A stretch of DNA of 53,052 nucleotides from the NCBI RefSeq assembly GCF_003287735.1, contig NZ_NSCM01000032.1:1-53052 (forward strand), written 5' to 3'. Shown here piece after piece: positions 52,409 through 53,052 of this stretch. Below the pieces are notes generated by a model. That model had not been told where the DNA came from. It ran no database searches and was given only the letters and a program-made list of their open reading frames with translations. Origin of the DNA: Photorhabdus bodei (lineage in GTDB: Bacteria; Pseudomonadota; Gammaproteobacteria; Enterobacterales; Enterobacteriaceae). Numbering within the stretch: the first letter of the stretch is position 1; the number at the start of each line of letters is the position of its first letter. Made by a program: the position numbers and the translations under genes.

Positions 52409-53052
52409 TACCCGTAATCATTGAAGATGCTTGATTTTATCCGAAATGGAGATCATTATCCTCGCTATGAAAATATTTATTACATCAGAACAAAAAATCA
52501 AACTTGAACGTCTTCACGACACCACTCGTGATGGTCAAGTACGAGACAGAATAAAAGCTATCCTTCTGGCTTCTGAAGGGTGGAGTTCTGTCATGATAGC
52601 CCAGGCATTGCGACTCCATCAGACCACCGTTGACCGCCATATCGGTGATTACCTCAATCAGGGGAAACTTAAATCTGATAATGGCGGGTCTGATAGTTTA
52701 CTTTCTCGAGAACAAACTGATTTTTTAATCAACCACTTATCTCAACATCTTTTCCATCACACCCATGAAATCGTGGCCTATGTTGCTCAGCTCTGGGATA
52801 TTACCTTTAGCATTCCAGGCATGAATAAATGGCTACACCGTCAGGGTTTTTCTTATAAAAAACCTTGTGGTGTCCCTCATAAATTCGAGGCAGAAAAACA
52901 GCGACAATTTATTGAATATTATGAAAATCTTAAAGTCACAGCGAAAGACGAACCCATCCTCTTTCTTGACGCGGTTCACCCGACTCAAGGCACTAAACTC
53001 GGTTATGGCTGGATGCGAAAAGGCGAGAAAAAAACAGTCAAAACAACAGGAA
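52407..53052 (+). mobile_element. IS630-family insertion sequence, left part (runs off window)
   Basis: The element appears to start with TATACCCGTAATCATT (52407-52422), followed by GAAGATGC and a 36-bp leader before the transposase ATG. The right end is outside the window. The terminus resembles the ends of the ERIC repeats. Insertion at a TA dinucleotide, as usual for IS630/Tc1-mariner elements, fits the shared TA with the ERIC. Confidence 0.65.
52467..53052 (+). CDS. IS630-family transposase (partial, 3' end outside window)
   Basis: At least 195 codons are open to the window edge. The N-terminal part is a helix-turn-helix (SVMIAQALRLHQTTVDRHIGDYL), followed by the linker with WLHRQGFSYKKPCGVPHK, a block typical of IS630 transposases. 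The DDE domain begins with EPILFLDAVHPTQGTKLGYGWMRKG, where the Asp of FLDAVH is the first catalytic acid. The later acids lie beyond the end. No frameshift is seen in the visible part, so the element may be intact. Confidence 0.9.
   Translation, partial: MKIFITSEQKIKLERLHDTTRDGQVRDRIKAILLASEGWSSVMIAQALRLHQTTVDRHIGDYLNQGKLKSDNGGSDSLLSREQTDFLINHLSQHLFHHTHEIVAYVAQLWDITFSIPGMNKWLHRQGFSYKKPCGVPHKFEAEKQRQFIEYYENLKVTAKDEPILFLDAVHPTQGTKLGYGWMRKGEKKTVKTTG

Noticed and set aside
52210..52434. 74-codon frame near the toxin remnant
   Set aside because: Most of it is ERIC translated in its open frame. The real coding signal here is the frameshifted toxin.
1..53052. CRISPR array, tRNA or rRNA genes, prophage
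   Set aside because: No regularly spaced repeats, no tRNA or rRNA signature and no phage structural genes were seen on either strand. By-eye detection of single tRNAs is imperfect.

Overview
The window looks like a chromosomal segment of an enteric gammaproteobacterium close to Photorhabdus (Morganellaceae). The housekeeping genes match enterobacterial proteins closely and follow an Escherichia-like order (yicC/rph-pyrE-slmA-dut-coaBC-radC-rpmBG; hldD-waaF-waaC/kbl-tdh; envC-yibN-secB-gpsA-cysE-trmL). Five full and one partial copy of a 127-bp ERIC-type repeat are scattered between genes. The genus call rests on remembered similarity and was not checked by search.

Layout. (1) 1-2090: a secondary-metabolite type O-methyltransferase, preceded by a decayed duplicate of its own 3' flank plus the 3' end of fdoI. 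(2) 2113-7750: the selenocysteine formate dehydrogenase operon fdoGHI (minus strand) with divergent fdhD. (3) 7858-11685: an acetyltransferase-like gene, a PfkB sugar kinase and an MFS exporter. (4) 11700-17060: an accessory island with a Fic gene broken by an internal deletion and altered by an ERIC insertion, a two-gene adenine-methylase/PD-(D/E)XK cassette, and a gene remnant. (5) 17142-23541: the conserved yicC to rpmG block. (6) 23714-41031: a large lipopolysaccharide core locus, with mutM and coaD embedded in it. (7) 41266-49800: kbl-tdh, a ChpSB-type toxin-antitoxin pair, yibQ-envC, yibN, secB-gpsA, cysE. (8) 49900-53052: an isolated methyltransferase, trmL, a decayed RelB/YafQ-like toxin-antitoxin pair cut by an ERIC, and the start of an IS630-family element that runs off the window.

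How the genes work together. FdoGHI is a periplasm-facing formate oxidase feeding quinone; FdhD supplies sulfur to its molybdenum cofactor. The core locus supplies Kdo transfer (waaA), heptose activation and transfer (hldD, waaC, waaF, waaQ), sugar additions (waaE, wabG-like, wabH-like and three further glycosyltransferases), probable deacetylation of a core GlcNAc (wabN-like) and O-antigen ligation (waaL-like). The backbone is vertically conserved, and accessory genes sit at its seams.

Most worth following: the compact methylase plus PD-(D/E)XK pair at 12999-16717 (candidate defence system); the similarity between the IS630 terminus and ERIC ends at 52405-52430, which suggests ERICs are moved by such a transposase; the TGTCGA operator array and deletion in the fic locus; and the duplication scar at the left end.
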